DNA of 64,000 bases, taken from assembly GCF_024053505.1 (NCBI RefSeq), contig NZ_JAMXQS010000003.1, positions 372,001 through 436,000 of the forward strand. Direction: 5' to 3'. The notes under the pieces are model-generated. The model saw only the letters and a program-made list of their open reading frames with translations. It was not told the origin of the DNA and made no database searches. The DNA comes from Mesorhizobium liriopis. Lineage in GTDB: Bacteria > Pseudomonadota > Alphaproteobacteria > Rhizobiales > Rhizobiaceae. The position numbers and the translations under genes were made by a program. Each line of letters starts with the position of its first letter. Position 1 is the first letter of the stretch. Below are positions 52,308 through 60,251 of the stretch, piece after piece.

Positions 52308-53831
52308 TTATGCCAGGTCTTCGGGCAGCACGTCCGTCGGGATGTTCTGGAAGGAGACGGGGCGCAGGAAGCGGCGGATGGACAGTGTTCCGACGCTTGT
52401 CGCGCCGAAATTGGTGGAAGCGGGGTAAGGTCCGCCATGGACCATCGCATCCACCACCTCGACACCCGTAGGGAAGCCGTTGGCGAGCACGCGGCCGGCC
52501 TTGCGTTCGAGAACCGGCAAGAGCTTGCGAGCCAATGGCGCGTCGCCCGCATCCATATGGATCGTCGCGGTCAGTTGGCCCTGCAGGTTCTTGGCCAGCT
52601 CGATCATGCGCTCATCGGATTTGGTGCGCACGACGAGGCCGAGCGGCCCGAAGACTTCTTCGCCGAGCGTATGGTCTTCCATGAAGGCGTCCGCCTCGAC
52701 CTCGTAGAGATTGGGCGATGCGGTGCGACCGTCGCTTTTGGTCTGCAGAAGCGGCTTGACCGAGTTGCGGCTGTTGAAGCGGTCCGAGCCCTCCGCATAG
52801 GCCTTGGCGATGCCATCGGTCAGCATGGTCTGTGGCTGGACTGCTTCGAGTGCGGTCTTGGTGGCAGCGATGAAGGCGTCGCCGTCGGACCCTTCCGGCA
52901 CCACCGCGATGCCGGGATTGGTGCAGAACTGGCCTGCGCCCATGGCGAGCGAGCCGGCCCAGCCCTGGCCGAGCGTGTCAGCGCGAGCCTTGAGCGCTTC
53001 TGGCAGCACGAACATCGGGTTGACCGAGCCGAGTTCGCCGAAGAAGGGGATCGGCTCGGGCCGCGCGGCACACAGGTTGAAAAGCGCGCGGCCGCCCGTG
53101 AGCGAGCCGGTGAAGCCGACAGCCTTGATCAGCGGGTGCTGGACGAGCGCTTCGCCCACGGCGCGGCTGCCGCCCTGAACCAGCGAAAACACACCTCGGG
53201 GCATGCCGGTCTTCTCGATGGCAGCCAGAATGGCTTCCGCCACGATCTCACCCGTGCCGGGATGCGCGGAGTGACCCTTGACCACGACGGGGCAGCCTGC
53301 CGCTAGGGCAGCGGCCGTGTCGCCACCGGCCGTCGAGAACGCCAGCGGAAAGTTGGAGGCGCCGAACACGGCAACCGGCCCGATGGGACGCTGGATCAGC
53401 CTGATCTCGGGACGCGGCTGCGGCTTGCGCTCGGGCAGGGCCTGGTCGATGCGGCGGTCGAGATAGTCGCCCTTGCGGATGTGATCGGCAAAGAGGCGCA
53501 ACTGGCCCACGGTGCGCCCACGCTCGCCTTCAAGACGGGCGGCCGGCAAGCCGCTTTCCTGTGTGCCGATTTCGGTGATGGCAGCACCACGCGCCTCGAT
53601 CTCGTCGGCGATCGTCTCGAGAAAGACGGCACGCGTCTCGCGCGAGGCATAGGCAAAGGTCCAGAAGGCCTCTTCCGCCGCTTCCGCCGCACGGTTCACA
53701 TCCTCGACCGTGCCGGCCGAAAACGGGTGAGACGGCCCATGCGCGGGCGACGAGGCAAAGGTCTCACCCCCGCCGACCCACTCGCCGGCAATGAGGTGCT
53801 TTCCGCGTGGGATGAAAGTGGACTGGCTCAT
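52308..53831 (-). CDS. Aldehyde dehydrogenase (2-ketoglutarate-semialdehyde type)
   Basis: The 507-residue enzyme is of the NADP+-type ketoglutarate-semialdehyde dehydrogenase group: HLIAGEWVGGGETF, PIGPVAVFGASNFPLAFSTA, VKGHSAHPGTGE, the base glutamate in PFFGELGSVNP, and the catalytic cysteine in GAGQFCTNPG. Such enzymes end pentose, hexarate or hydroxyproline pathways by making 2-oxoglutarate. I start at the ATG at 53831, with AAGGA seven or eight bases upstream; a second ATG precedes it directly. It converges on the kinase gene after 29 bases. Confidence 0.9.
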   Translation of the reverse strand: MSQSTFIPRGKHLIAGEWVGGGETFASSPAHGPSHPFSAGTVEDVNRAAEAAEEAFWTFAYASRETRAVFLETIADEIEARGAAITEIGTQESGLPAARLEGERGRTVGQLRLFADHIRKGDYLDRRIDQALPERKPQPRPEIRLIQRPIGPVAVFGASNFPLAFSTAGGDTAAALAAGCPVVVKGHSAHPGTGEIVAEAILAAIEKTGMPRGVFSLVQGGSRAVGEALVQHPLIKAVGFTGSLTGGRALFNLCAARPEPIPFFGELGSVNPMFVLPEALKARADTLGQGWAGSLAMGAGQFCTNPGIAVVPEGSDGDAFIAATKTALEAVQPQTMLTDGIAKAYAEGSDRFNSRNSVKPLLQTKSDGRTASPNLYEVEADAFMEDHTLGEEVFGPLGLVVRTKSDERMIELAKNLQGQLTATIHMDAGDAPLARKLLPVLERKAGRVLANGFPTGVEVVDAMVHGGPYPASTNFGATSVGTLSIRRFLRPVSFQNIPTDVLPEDLA

Positions 53832-53960
53832 CATATGTTCCTTATGCTTGGCCGCAGAGCGGTCCGGCGCACATGCCGCACGGTCTGGAGAAGACTTGCT
53901 CTCATGTGGCATGGCGCGATGGCCTCGGCCACCATGCCCGGGCAATTAGTGCCGATTGGT

Positions 53961-54150
53961 TCAGAGAAAACTCGCGTCGAACAGCGTGCGCGAATAATCC
54001 GCATGGGCGCGGCTCACCTGCAGGTCGTCTCGCGTCAACTCGTCCGCGAACACGCCATCCTTCATCACGAGCACGCGGTCTCACATATGGCCGATCACCC
54101 ACAGGTCCTGGCTGACCAGCACACAAGTCAGTTCGCGCAGGTTGCTTAGG
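53961..54150 (-). pseudogene. C-terminal remnant of an ABC transporter ATPase with an in-frame stop
   Basis: Read on the minus strand the segment encodes LRELTCVLVSQDLWVIGHM, a stop (TGA near 54079-54081), then DRVLVMKDGVFADELTRDD and ends HADYSRTLFDASFL before a TGA at 53961. This is the end of an importer ATPase: H-loop region VSHDL (here VSQDL, histidine lost), CDRV (cysteine now TGA), and the typical RxLFDASFL tail. No Walker motifs or start exist upstream, so the gene has lost its 5' part and is not functional. It is probably left from a deletion between the neighbouring operons. Confidence 0.8.
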
Positions 54151-54317
54151 AGGGCCGACGGCAATTTCGAATAGGCCGACGGCTTAGCCCGAATTCGGCC
54201 TTGTCGGCATGAAGCCGAGACGCTCGACCGTATCCCGAAGGACAGCTACTGCGCCTTCCAGGCAATGTTGCAAAGATAGGCGCCGTCCAGCCTCCGGTCT
54301 TTTTCGAAGGCCCGGCC
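54151..54317. other. Non-coding or decayed stretch
   Basis: No intact gene is visible. A minus-strand frame here reads LEGAVAVLRDTVERLGFMP and then stops near 54187, which looks like the tail of a lost protein that I cannot identify. Together with the ATPase remnant it marks a deletion scar between the ALDH gene and the dehydrogenase gene at 54318. Confidence 0.4.
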
Positions 54318-55310
54318 TCACGCATTCTCGTCATCCGGAGCCAAAAGGGCCAGCACCGAGGAGTCTATGTCGATCACGTCGCTTTCCGCGAACGGTTCGG
54401 GGGGAGACCCGCTTCCCGGCAGGTGAACAGCGAGGCTCTGCAAACGCGAATATTGCTTCGCTGCTCGCGCGCTGAAATCCCCAGTGTCGATCGGCTTCAT
54501 GGCCATGACCCAAAGGCCGGCGTTCAGAAAGCGATCGCTCGTCTGGAAGTTGCCCATATCGAACGACCAGTCGGCGCCCGTCATTCCAGCGGCAAGCATT
54601 TCGACCATCAGCGCGAGGTTGGCGCCCTTATAACCGCCGAAGGGCAGGAGTGCTCCGCGCATCGCTTCCCGCGCATCGTTGGTGGGCGCGCCTTTCGCAT
54701 CGGTGGCCCACCCTTCGGGGATCGGCCGGTTTTCAGCGGCAGCGCGCGCCAGATTGACGAATGCGGTGGCGCTCGAGGACTGGTCGATCACCAGCGGTCC
54801 GTGGGGCGGCAGTCGCGGGGCCGCGAATGCCAGCGGGTTCGTGGAGAAAACGGGCGCGCCGCCGGCCTTCGACGCCATCATCGCGTGGGCATTGGTGGCT
54901 GCGATGGCGACGAGACCCTTCTGGGCCAGGCGGCGGACATAGTAGCCGAGTTCACCGGTGGTGTAGCTGTTGCGCTGGGTGAAGGTCGCCAGCCCGAATG
55001 TCTCGGCGCGCGAAACAAGATCGGCGAAGGCCATGTCGAAGCCGAGTTGCGCGATGCCGCCTTGCGCATCGCTGGCGATGACGGCCGGCATCGGGCTCGC
55101 AAGCACGGGCACTGCCGCACCGTTGATCCGCCCATCGCGCAGGCTGACAAGATAGGCCGGCAGATGGCCTGCACCCACTTCCCTACGCCCGGCGCGTTCG
55201 GCCGAAAGGGTCGCCTCAAGGAGAGAGGCGGCCAAGGCTGCGCTCGCGCCTGCTTTCAGCAAGGCCTGCTCGGAGAGCGTGCGAAAGCGCTTGACGCTGA
55301 TTTCTGTCAT
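54318..55310 (-). CDS. Ldh-family malate/L-lactate-type dehydrogenase
   Basis: A 330-residue member of the YlbC/YiaK/ComC NAD(P)-dependent oxidoreductase family: LLEATLSAERAGRREVGAGHLPAYL, the VAIAATNAHAMMASKAGG site with its histidine, FSTNPLAFAAP, and GGYKGANLALMVEMLAAGM. The family includes malate, ureidoglycolate, 2,3-diketo-L-gulonate and delta-piperideine-carboxylate reductases, so the substrate is open. Next to methylamine-type flavoproteins it could reduce a cyclic imine or 2-oxo acid. It begins about 100 bases downstream of the flavin oxidoreductase gene on the same strand. Confidence 0.88.
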   Translation of the reverse strand: MTEISVKRFRTLSEQALLKAGASAALAASLLEATLSAERAGRREVGAGHLPAYLVSLRDGRINGAAVPVLASPMPAVIASDAQGGIAQLGFDMAFADLVSRAETFGLATFTQRNSYTTGELGYYVRRLAQKGLVAIAATNAHAMMASKAGGAPVFSTNPLAFAAPRLPPHGPLVIDQSSSATAFVNLARAAAENRPIPEGWATDAKGAPTNDAREAMRGALLPFGGYKGANLALMVEMLAAGMTGADWSFDMGNFQTSDRFLNAGLWVMAMKPIDTGDFSARAAKQYSRLQSLAVHLPGSGSPPEPFAESDVIDIDSSVLALLAPDDENA

Positions 55311-55409
55311 TCGTCCTTCCTCGACCGCAGGCTCGGAGCGTCCGCAACTATTTATGCAGCTGATTTCGAGCCCATCGCGATTTCAAGCCTGGCTGGCACC
55401 CTCTCGAAT

Positions 55410-57392
55410 TCAAAGCGCCAGTGCGGCCTTCCGCCCATCATGGATCGCAAAGGCTGCCTGACGGGGCGCGGAACAGTCTCCGATCGCGCGATGGGCGATG
55501 CCGCGCATGTTCAATTCCGACGAGAGCTCGCTCGAAGCCATGCCGGTGGAGGCGAAGACGAGCGTGTCGGCCTCGACCTTCTGCTCCATTCCGCCGAGCA
55601 ACGAAGTGACCGTGGCCGTCTTGCCGTCCCAATGGGTCACGGCGCTCTCGGTGATGAAACGGGTGCCGAGCCGAATGAGTGCACGGCGCAGCGGGAGGTC
55701 TACCGCCATGCGCTGCAACTCCTTTCCGACGAGCGGGTCGGGCGTGACGAGCACCACATCGTGGCCATCCTCGGCGAGCTTCCAAGCCGTGCCGCAGCCT
55801 TTCCAGTTGCCGCCATCGTCGAGCACGACCACCCGCTTGCCCGACCTTGCCTCACGCGCCATCACCGCTTCGGCAGATACGACCGGACCGCCGCCCGGAA
55901 TGGTGCTCCATTGCGGCAGGGCGCGCTGGAAGGCGCCATCGGGCGGCAGGGAGCCCGTGGCGATGATCACATGGTCTGCGCCCTCGCGCGCCACATCCTC
56001 CGCTTCGACATAGGCGCCGAAACGCACCTCCACCTGCAGCTGGTTGAGCTGGCGCTCGTACCATTCGATCAGATCGATGATCTGCGTGCGTCGGGGCTGC
56101 ATTCCGGCGAGCCGGAACTGGCCGCCCAGGCGATCGGAGGCTTCGGCCAGCACCACGCGATGGCCGCGCTCGGCTGCAACGCGCGCGGCTTCGAGCCCGG
56201 CCGGCCCGCCCCCTACCACCATCACGCGGCCGGGTTTCGATGTCGGCGTGAATCGGTCGCCGCCCCATTCCCATTCGCGGCCCGCCGACGGGTTGACGAC
56301 GCAAGAGATCCAGTAGTCGCGAGAGCGGCGGCCCCAGCACATCTGGTTGCAGGACAAGCAGCCGCGAATATCCTCGGAACGCCCGGCCTGCGCCTTGGCC
56401 GCCAGATGCGGATCCGCGATCTGCCCGCGCACGATGGAAACGAGATCGGCACGGCCCTCGCTCAACACGCTTTCGGCGTTTTCAGGCGTCCTGATATGAC
56501 TTTCGGCCGTGACCAGTGCATGTCGCACAGCGGATTTCAGCACTGCGGCCAGATCAGCGCCGAGCTTTTCGGGATAGGTGAAGGTCGGCATGATCGCGGT
56601 GAAGTCGAAGTAGCTGCCCGTTCCACAGGTCACGTAATCCATCAGCCTGTCGCGGTCGTGGAGTGCCACGATCTCGGCCAAGGCCTCGCGCCCCAGCGCC
56701 ACTTCGACATTCGGATCGTCGTTGACGGCGAGGCCGATGATGAAATCCTCGCCGCATGTCTCGCGGATGCGGCGCATCACCTCGCGGCCCATACGGGTGC
56801 GATTCTCGAGGATTCCGCCCCAGCGGTCGTCTCGGCGGTTCGACCACGGCGTCCAGAACTGGTCGAGCATGGAATGATAGGCGGCCCAGACCTCGACACC
56901 GTCGAAGCCTGCGTCCCGGCACCGCCGCGCCGCCTGCACGAAGCCGTCGATCGTTTCCTCGATCTCACTCTCCGTCATCGCATGGGAGCCGTCGGAATCG
57001 TGGTAGCTTGGCAAGCCCGACGGCGACCAGCCAGGATGGAAGGAGTTGTCGGCGTCGGCATGCTGGCCGACATGGTAGAGCTGCTGGATCGCCACCGCTC
57101 CGTGGCCCTTGATCGCCTCCGCGACTTTGCGGAAATGCGGAACGACGCTGTCGTCGGATGGGCGGAAATTGCCGCGTGTCAGAACGGCCGCCGGGTGTAC
57201 CGGCATCGGCTCGACCACGATCATGGCGGCACCCCCGATGGCGCGCTCGGCATAGTAGGCGATGTGCTGCTCGGTCGGCAGCCCGTTCACCGCCATGTTG
57301 GCCGTGTGCGCGCCGAAGACGATCCTGTTGCGAAGCGTCTTGTTGCGCAAGGCGACTGGCGCGAAGAGCCGTTTGAACACCCGTTCCTGCAT
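55410..57392 (-). CDS. NADH:flavin oxidoreductase of the TMADH / 2,4-dienoyl-CoA reductase class
   Basis: A 660-residue three-domain flavoprotein. Residues 1-330 form an OYE-like FMN barrel (LFAPVALRNKTLRNRIVFGAH; DGVEVWAAYHSMLDQFWTP). Next come four cysteines for a 4Fe-4S cluster, spaced CX2CX3CX11C from CLSCNQMCWG. The C-terminal half binds a dinucleotide ([17 protein letters not shown]). This is the build of trimethylamine and dimethylamine dehydrogenases and dienoyl-CoA reductase. The ATG at 57392 follows GAGGGAGAAACG and is preferred over one at 57434. It is divergent from the LysR gene. Confidence 0.9.
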   Translation of the reverse strand: MQERVFKRLFAPVALRNKTLRNRIVFGAHTANMAVNGLPTEQHIAYYAERAIGGAAMIVVEPMPVHPAAVLTRGNFRPSDDSVVPHFRKVAEAIKGHGAVAIQQLYHVGQHADADNSFHPGWSPSGLPSYHDSDGSHAMTESEIEETIDGFVQAARRCRDAGFDGVEVWAAYHSMLDQFWTPWSNRRDDRWGGILENRTRMGREVMRRIRETCGEDFIIGLAVNDDPNVEVALGREALAEIVALHDRDRLMDYVTCGTGSYFDFTAIMPTFTYPEKLGADLAAVLKSAVRHALVTAESHIRTPENAESVLSEGRADLVSIVRGQIADPHLAAKAQAGRSEDIRGCLSCNQMCWGRRSRDYWISCVVNPSAGREWEWGGDRFTPTSKPGRVMVVGGGPAGLEAARVAAERGHRVVLAEASDRLGGQFRLAGMQPRRTQIIDLIEWYERQLNQLQVEVRFGAYVEAEDVAREGADHVIIATGSLPPDGAFQRALPQWSTIPGGGPVVSAEAVMAREARSGKRVVVLDDGGNWKGCGTAWKLAEDGHDVVLVTPDPLVGKELQRMAVDLPLRRALIRLGTRFITESAVTHWDGKTATVTSLLGGMEQKVEADTLVFASTGMASSELSSELNMRGIAHRAIGDCSAPRQAAFAIHDGRKAALAL

Positions 57393-57463
57393 CGTTTCTC
57401 CCTCGAGCGACAATGCCGGCAAGTATTTCGACATCCGCTGCTGGTACCCGCGACTGAAACTTT

Positions 57464-57509
57464 CTCAAGGCTGGCACGGTCTGCGAAAGAGGGCGAGTGT
57501 TGCCTTGAG
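57464..57509. promoter_or_regulatory. Inverted repeat between the divergent flavoprotein and LysR genes
   Basis: CTCAAGGC (57464-57471) and GCCTTGAG (57502-57509) are perfect 8-base arms with a 30-base spacer. The position between divergently transcribed genes, one a LysR regulator, makes it a candidate regulator site. LysR sites usually have shorter spacing, so confidence is low. Confidence 0.3.
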
Positions 57510-57624
57510 GGAAACTATCTGGGCGTAATGCCCGCGATCAGGCAATGCCTATGACCGACAGAAGCTTTTCCCGCGACGAAATCCACAGCGCCCGAGATAC
57601 GATGTTCGCCCAGCAGCAGACGGG

Positions 57625-58530
57625 ATGGCGGCCGTGATCCGGCGCTTCTACGGGCTTCCCTCGCTCAACGCGCTCGCCGCCTTCGAGGCCGCCGCGCGTC
57701 ACAACAGTCTGACCAAGGCGGCGGAGGAGCTGAACGTCACGACCGGCGCGGTTTCCAAGCAGGTCCGGATGCTCGAAGAAGAACTCGGCAACCCGCTCTT
57801 CCTGCGCCGGCATCGGGCTCTCGAACTGACCCGCGAGGGCGAAACCATGGCGGCCGCGCTTCACGAAAGCTTCGAAAAGATTTCGTCCACGTTCCGGCAG
57901 GTGGCGGCATCGGGCGGCCATACGAGCGTCACGATTGGCTCCACCATGGCCATGGCCAATCTCTGGCTGATGCCGCGCATGGGGGCCTTCTGGAACGCGC
58001 ATCAGGACATCGTGGTCGATCACGTGATCTCGGACCATCCGCGCGGTCTCGACCGGCCCGACGTGGACTTACGCATTCGCTATGGCGACGGCGACTGGCC
58101 CGACGAGCATTCGGCGCTGCTTTACGAGGACCGTATCTTCGCGGTCGCGAGCCCTGCTTTCATCCGCGAGCATCCCGTGCGGGCGCCGAACGATCTCGCC
58201 CGGCTCCAGCTTCTGTCCGTCGAGGGCATGGACTGGACATGGACGACCTGGGCCGATTTCCTGCGTGAAGCCGGCCAACCGGAGCGACGGCTCAATGTGC
58301 GGCGCTTCAACAGCTATGTGATCGCACTTCAGGCCGCACTCAGCGGACAGGGAATCGCGCTCGGCTGGGCGAGCCTCGTCTCCCCGCTGATCGAAACGGG
58401 CGCGCTGGTTCAGGTGACGGAAAGCGAAATTCCCGCGCCCCAAGCCTGCTTCGTCACCTGGAGTGCGCGCCGCCCGCTCAGCCGTCCCGCGCTTGTCCTG
58501 AAAAGCTGGCTGCTCTCGCTTCACCCTTGA
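57625..58530 (+). CDS. LysR-family regulator (GcvA-like)
   Basis: The 301-residue protein begins RRFYGLPSLNALAAFEAAARHNS, has the helix-turn-helix SLTKAAEELNVTTGAVSKQVRMLEEELG (split over residues 29-57) followed by LFLRRHRALELTREG, and then a GcvA-type effector domain (VDLRIRYGDGDWPDEHSALLYEDRIF; GIALGWASLVSPLIETGALV). GcvA-like regulators often govern amino-acid and betaine genes. It diverges from the flavoprotein gene and precedes the MttB gene, so it probably controls both. Confidence 0.92.
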   Translation: MAAVIRRFYGLPSLNALAAFEAAARHNSLTKAAEELNVTTGAVSKQVRMLEEELGNPLFLRRHRALELTREGETMAAALHESFEKISSTFRQVAASGGHTSVTIGSTMAMANLWLMPRMGAFWNAHQDIVVDHVISDHPRGLDRPDVDLRIRYGDGDWPDEHSALLYEDRIFAVASPAFIREHPVRAPNDLARLQLLSVEGMDWTWTTWADFLREAGQPERRLNVRRFNSYVIALQAALSGQGIALGWASLVSPLIETGALVQVTESEIPAPQACFVTWSARRPLSRPALVLKSWLLSLHP

Positions 58531-58537
58531 GTTGAGC

Positions 58538-58567
58538 TCAAGCGAAATGCGCCGCGTATTCGCTTGA
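58538..58567. promoter_or_regulatory. Inverted repeat upstream of the MttB-family gene
   Basis: TCAAGCGAA (58538-58546) and TTCGCTTGA (58559-58567) are perfect 9-base arms around a 12-base centre. It lies just after the LysR stop and about 50 bases before the MttB gene. It could be an operator or the hairpin ending the LysR transcript; the lack of a T-run favours an operator. Confidence 0.45.
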
Positions 58568-58615
58568 ACGGTCGCGAACCTGACGCTCTGTTGAGTGTTG
58601 AGGGAGTGCCAGACC

Positions 58616-60166
58616 ATGAACACCACCGACATGATCGCGGAAGCGCCGGCTCAACGCCGTGGCGGTGGGCGGATGGGGCGCAAAGTGTTGCGCAGTGCGG
58701 CCGTGCCCTCCTTGCCGACGCTGGTGCGCAAGATACCCGCTTACGAGATCGTGCCCGACGAGGCGGTGGAACTGATCCACGACGCCTCGCTCCGGATCCT
58801 CGAAGAGATCGGCTGCGAATTCCGAGACGATGAGGCGATCGCGCTCTGGAAAGCGGCCGGCGCGGATGTCGCTGAAACGCGCGTGCACATCGACCGCGCG
58901 CTTCTCCTGGAACTCGTCGGAAAGATTCCATCCGAATTCACGCTCAACGCGCGAAACCCCGAGCGCTCGGTGAGGGTCGGCGGCAAGAACTCGATCTTCG
59001 TGCCGATGTATGGCGCGCCCTACGTGCGCGATCTCGACAATAACCGTCGCTACGGCACGCTGGAAGACCTCAACAACTTTCACAAGCTCGCCTATATGGC
59101 GCCGGCGCTGCATTCCTCGTCCTCGATCATCTGCGAGCCGATGGAGATTCCGGTGCCCAAGCGGCACCTCCACATCGTCCATTCGGCACTCAAGCACTCC
59201 GACAAGCCGTTCATGGGCATCGTCACCTCGAAGGACCGCGCCGAGGACACGATGGCGATGGCGGGCCTCGTCTTCGGCGAAGACTTCGTGCGCGACAATC
59301 CGGTGCTCGTTTCCATCACCAACTGCAATTCGCCCTTGGTGTGGGACGCGACCATGCTGGATGCGATGAAGGTCTATGCGCGGCACAACCAGCCGCTGAT
59401 CCTCGCCCCCTTCGCCCTTTGTGGGGCGTCCACGGCCGCCTCGTCCGTGGGGGCTGTGGCGCAGGTGAATGCGGAAGCGCTGGCGGGGCTCGCCTTCACC
59501 CAGTTGCTGCGTCCCGGCTCGCCCCAGATCTACGGTCAGTTCATGGTGACGGTCGACATGAAGACCGGCGCGCCCATGGGCGGCACGCCGGAAGCAGCCC
59601 AGATGATGTATCTGATGGGGGCACTCGCGCGGAAATATCGCCTGCCCTGGCGCACCTCGGGCTTTCATGTGGGCTCCAAGCTCAACGACGCGCAGGCGGG
59701 CTACGAATCCAACATGCTCATGCATGCCGCGATCCTGGCGGGCGCAAACTATATCTGGCATTCCGCTGGCTGGCTCGAGGCGGGCCTCACCTGCGGCTAT
59801 TCGAAGTTCGCCACCGACTGCGAACAGCTGGTCGGCTGGTACAAATATGCCGGCGGCGTTTCCTTCGACGATTTCAACGAGGCGATGGCGGCGATCCGCG
59901 AAGTGGGGCCGCAGGGCCATTTTCTCGGCACGCAGCACACGCTCGATCATTTCGAGACGGCATTCTTCATGCCGACCCTGATGGACTTCAACTCCTTCGA
60001 GCAGTGGAACGCGGAAGGTGCCAAAGACCACGACACGCGGGGCCGCGAGAAGGCGCGCGCGATGCTCAACGACTACCAGGAGCCGAAGCTGGATGAGGGT
60101 GTGGCGGAAGCCTTGCAGGATTTTATTGCGAAGCGCGAGAAAACCCTGCCAGATACGGTGAACTGA
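58616..60166 (+). CDS. MttB-family (trimethylamine/betaine:corrinoid) methyltransferase, non-pyrrolysine type
   Basis: The 516-residue product aligns with the MttB family: EAVELIHDASLRILEEIGCEF near the start, IFVPMYGAPYVRDLDN, SDKPFMGIVTSKDRAED, LILAPFALCGASTAASSVG, TSGFHVGSKLNDAQAGYESN, and WHSAGWLEAGLTCGYSKF. Archaeal MttB has an in-frame amber codon for pyrrolysine; here the frame is uninterrupted. It therefore belongs to the widespread non-Pyl group, of which MtgB demethylates glycine betaine. The enzyme hands a methyl group to a corrinoid protein, but no such gene is in the window. The ATG at 58616 follows GAGGGAG. Confidence 0.88.
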   Translation: MNTTDMIAEAPAQRRGGGRMGRKVLRSAAVPSLPTLVRKIPAYEIVPDEAVELIHDASLRILEEIGCEFRDDEAIALWKAAGADVAETRVHIDRALLLELVGKIPSEFTLNARNPERSVRVGGKNSIFVPMYGAPYVRDLDNNRRYGTLEDLNNFHKLAYMAPALHSSSSIICEPMEIPVPKRHLHIVHSALKHSDKPFMGIVTSKDRAEDTMAMAGLVFGEDFVRDNPVLVSITNCNSPLVWDATMLDAMKVYARHNQPLILAPFALCGASTAASSVGAVAQVNAEALAGLAFTQLLRPGSPQIYGQFMVTVDMKTGAPMGGTPEAAQMMYLMGALARKYRLPWRTSGFHVGSKLNDAQAGYESNMLMHAAILAGANYIWHSAGWLEAGLTCGYSKFATDCEQLVGWYKYAGGVSFDDFNEAMAAIREVGPQGHFLGTQHTLDHFETAFFMPTLMDFNSFEQWNAEGAKDHDTRGREKARAMLNDYQEPKLDEGVAEALQDFIAKREKTLPDTVN

Positions 60167-60251
60167 GAGCAATCGACCCAGTGATGACAACAGTCACGCG
60201 AGGCAGACGACCAGCAAAAAGGGCCCAGCCCTCTCTTTGGCGGGCGCTCGC

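Noticed and set aside
54423-57554. A 1043-residue open frame on the plus strand
   Set aside because: It is antisense to the Ldh-family gene and the flavin oxidoreductase gene, both of which have full conserved motifs. Long antisense frames are common in GC-rich DNA, and this one has no recognisable domain.
58616-60166. A pyrrolysine-containing MttB
   Set aside because: The frame has no internal amber codon, so there is nothing to decode as pyrrolysine.
58538-60190. A 550-residue open frame on the minus strand
   Set aside because: It is antisense to the MttB-family gene, which aligns end to end with its family.
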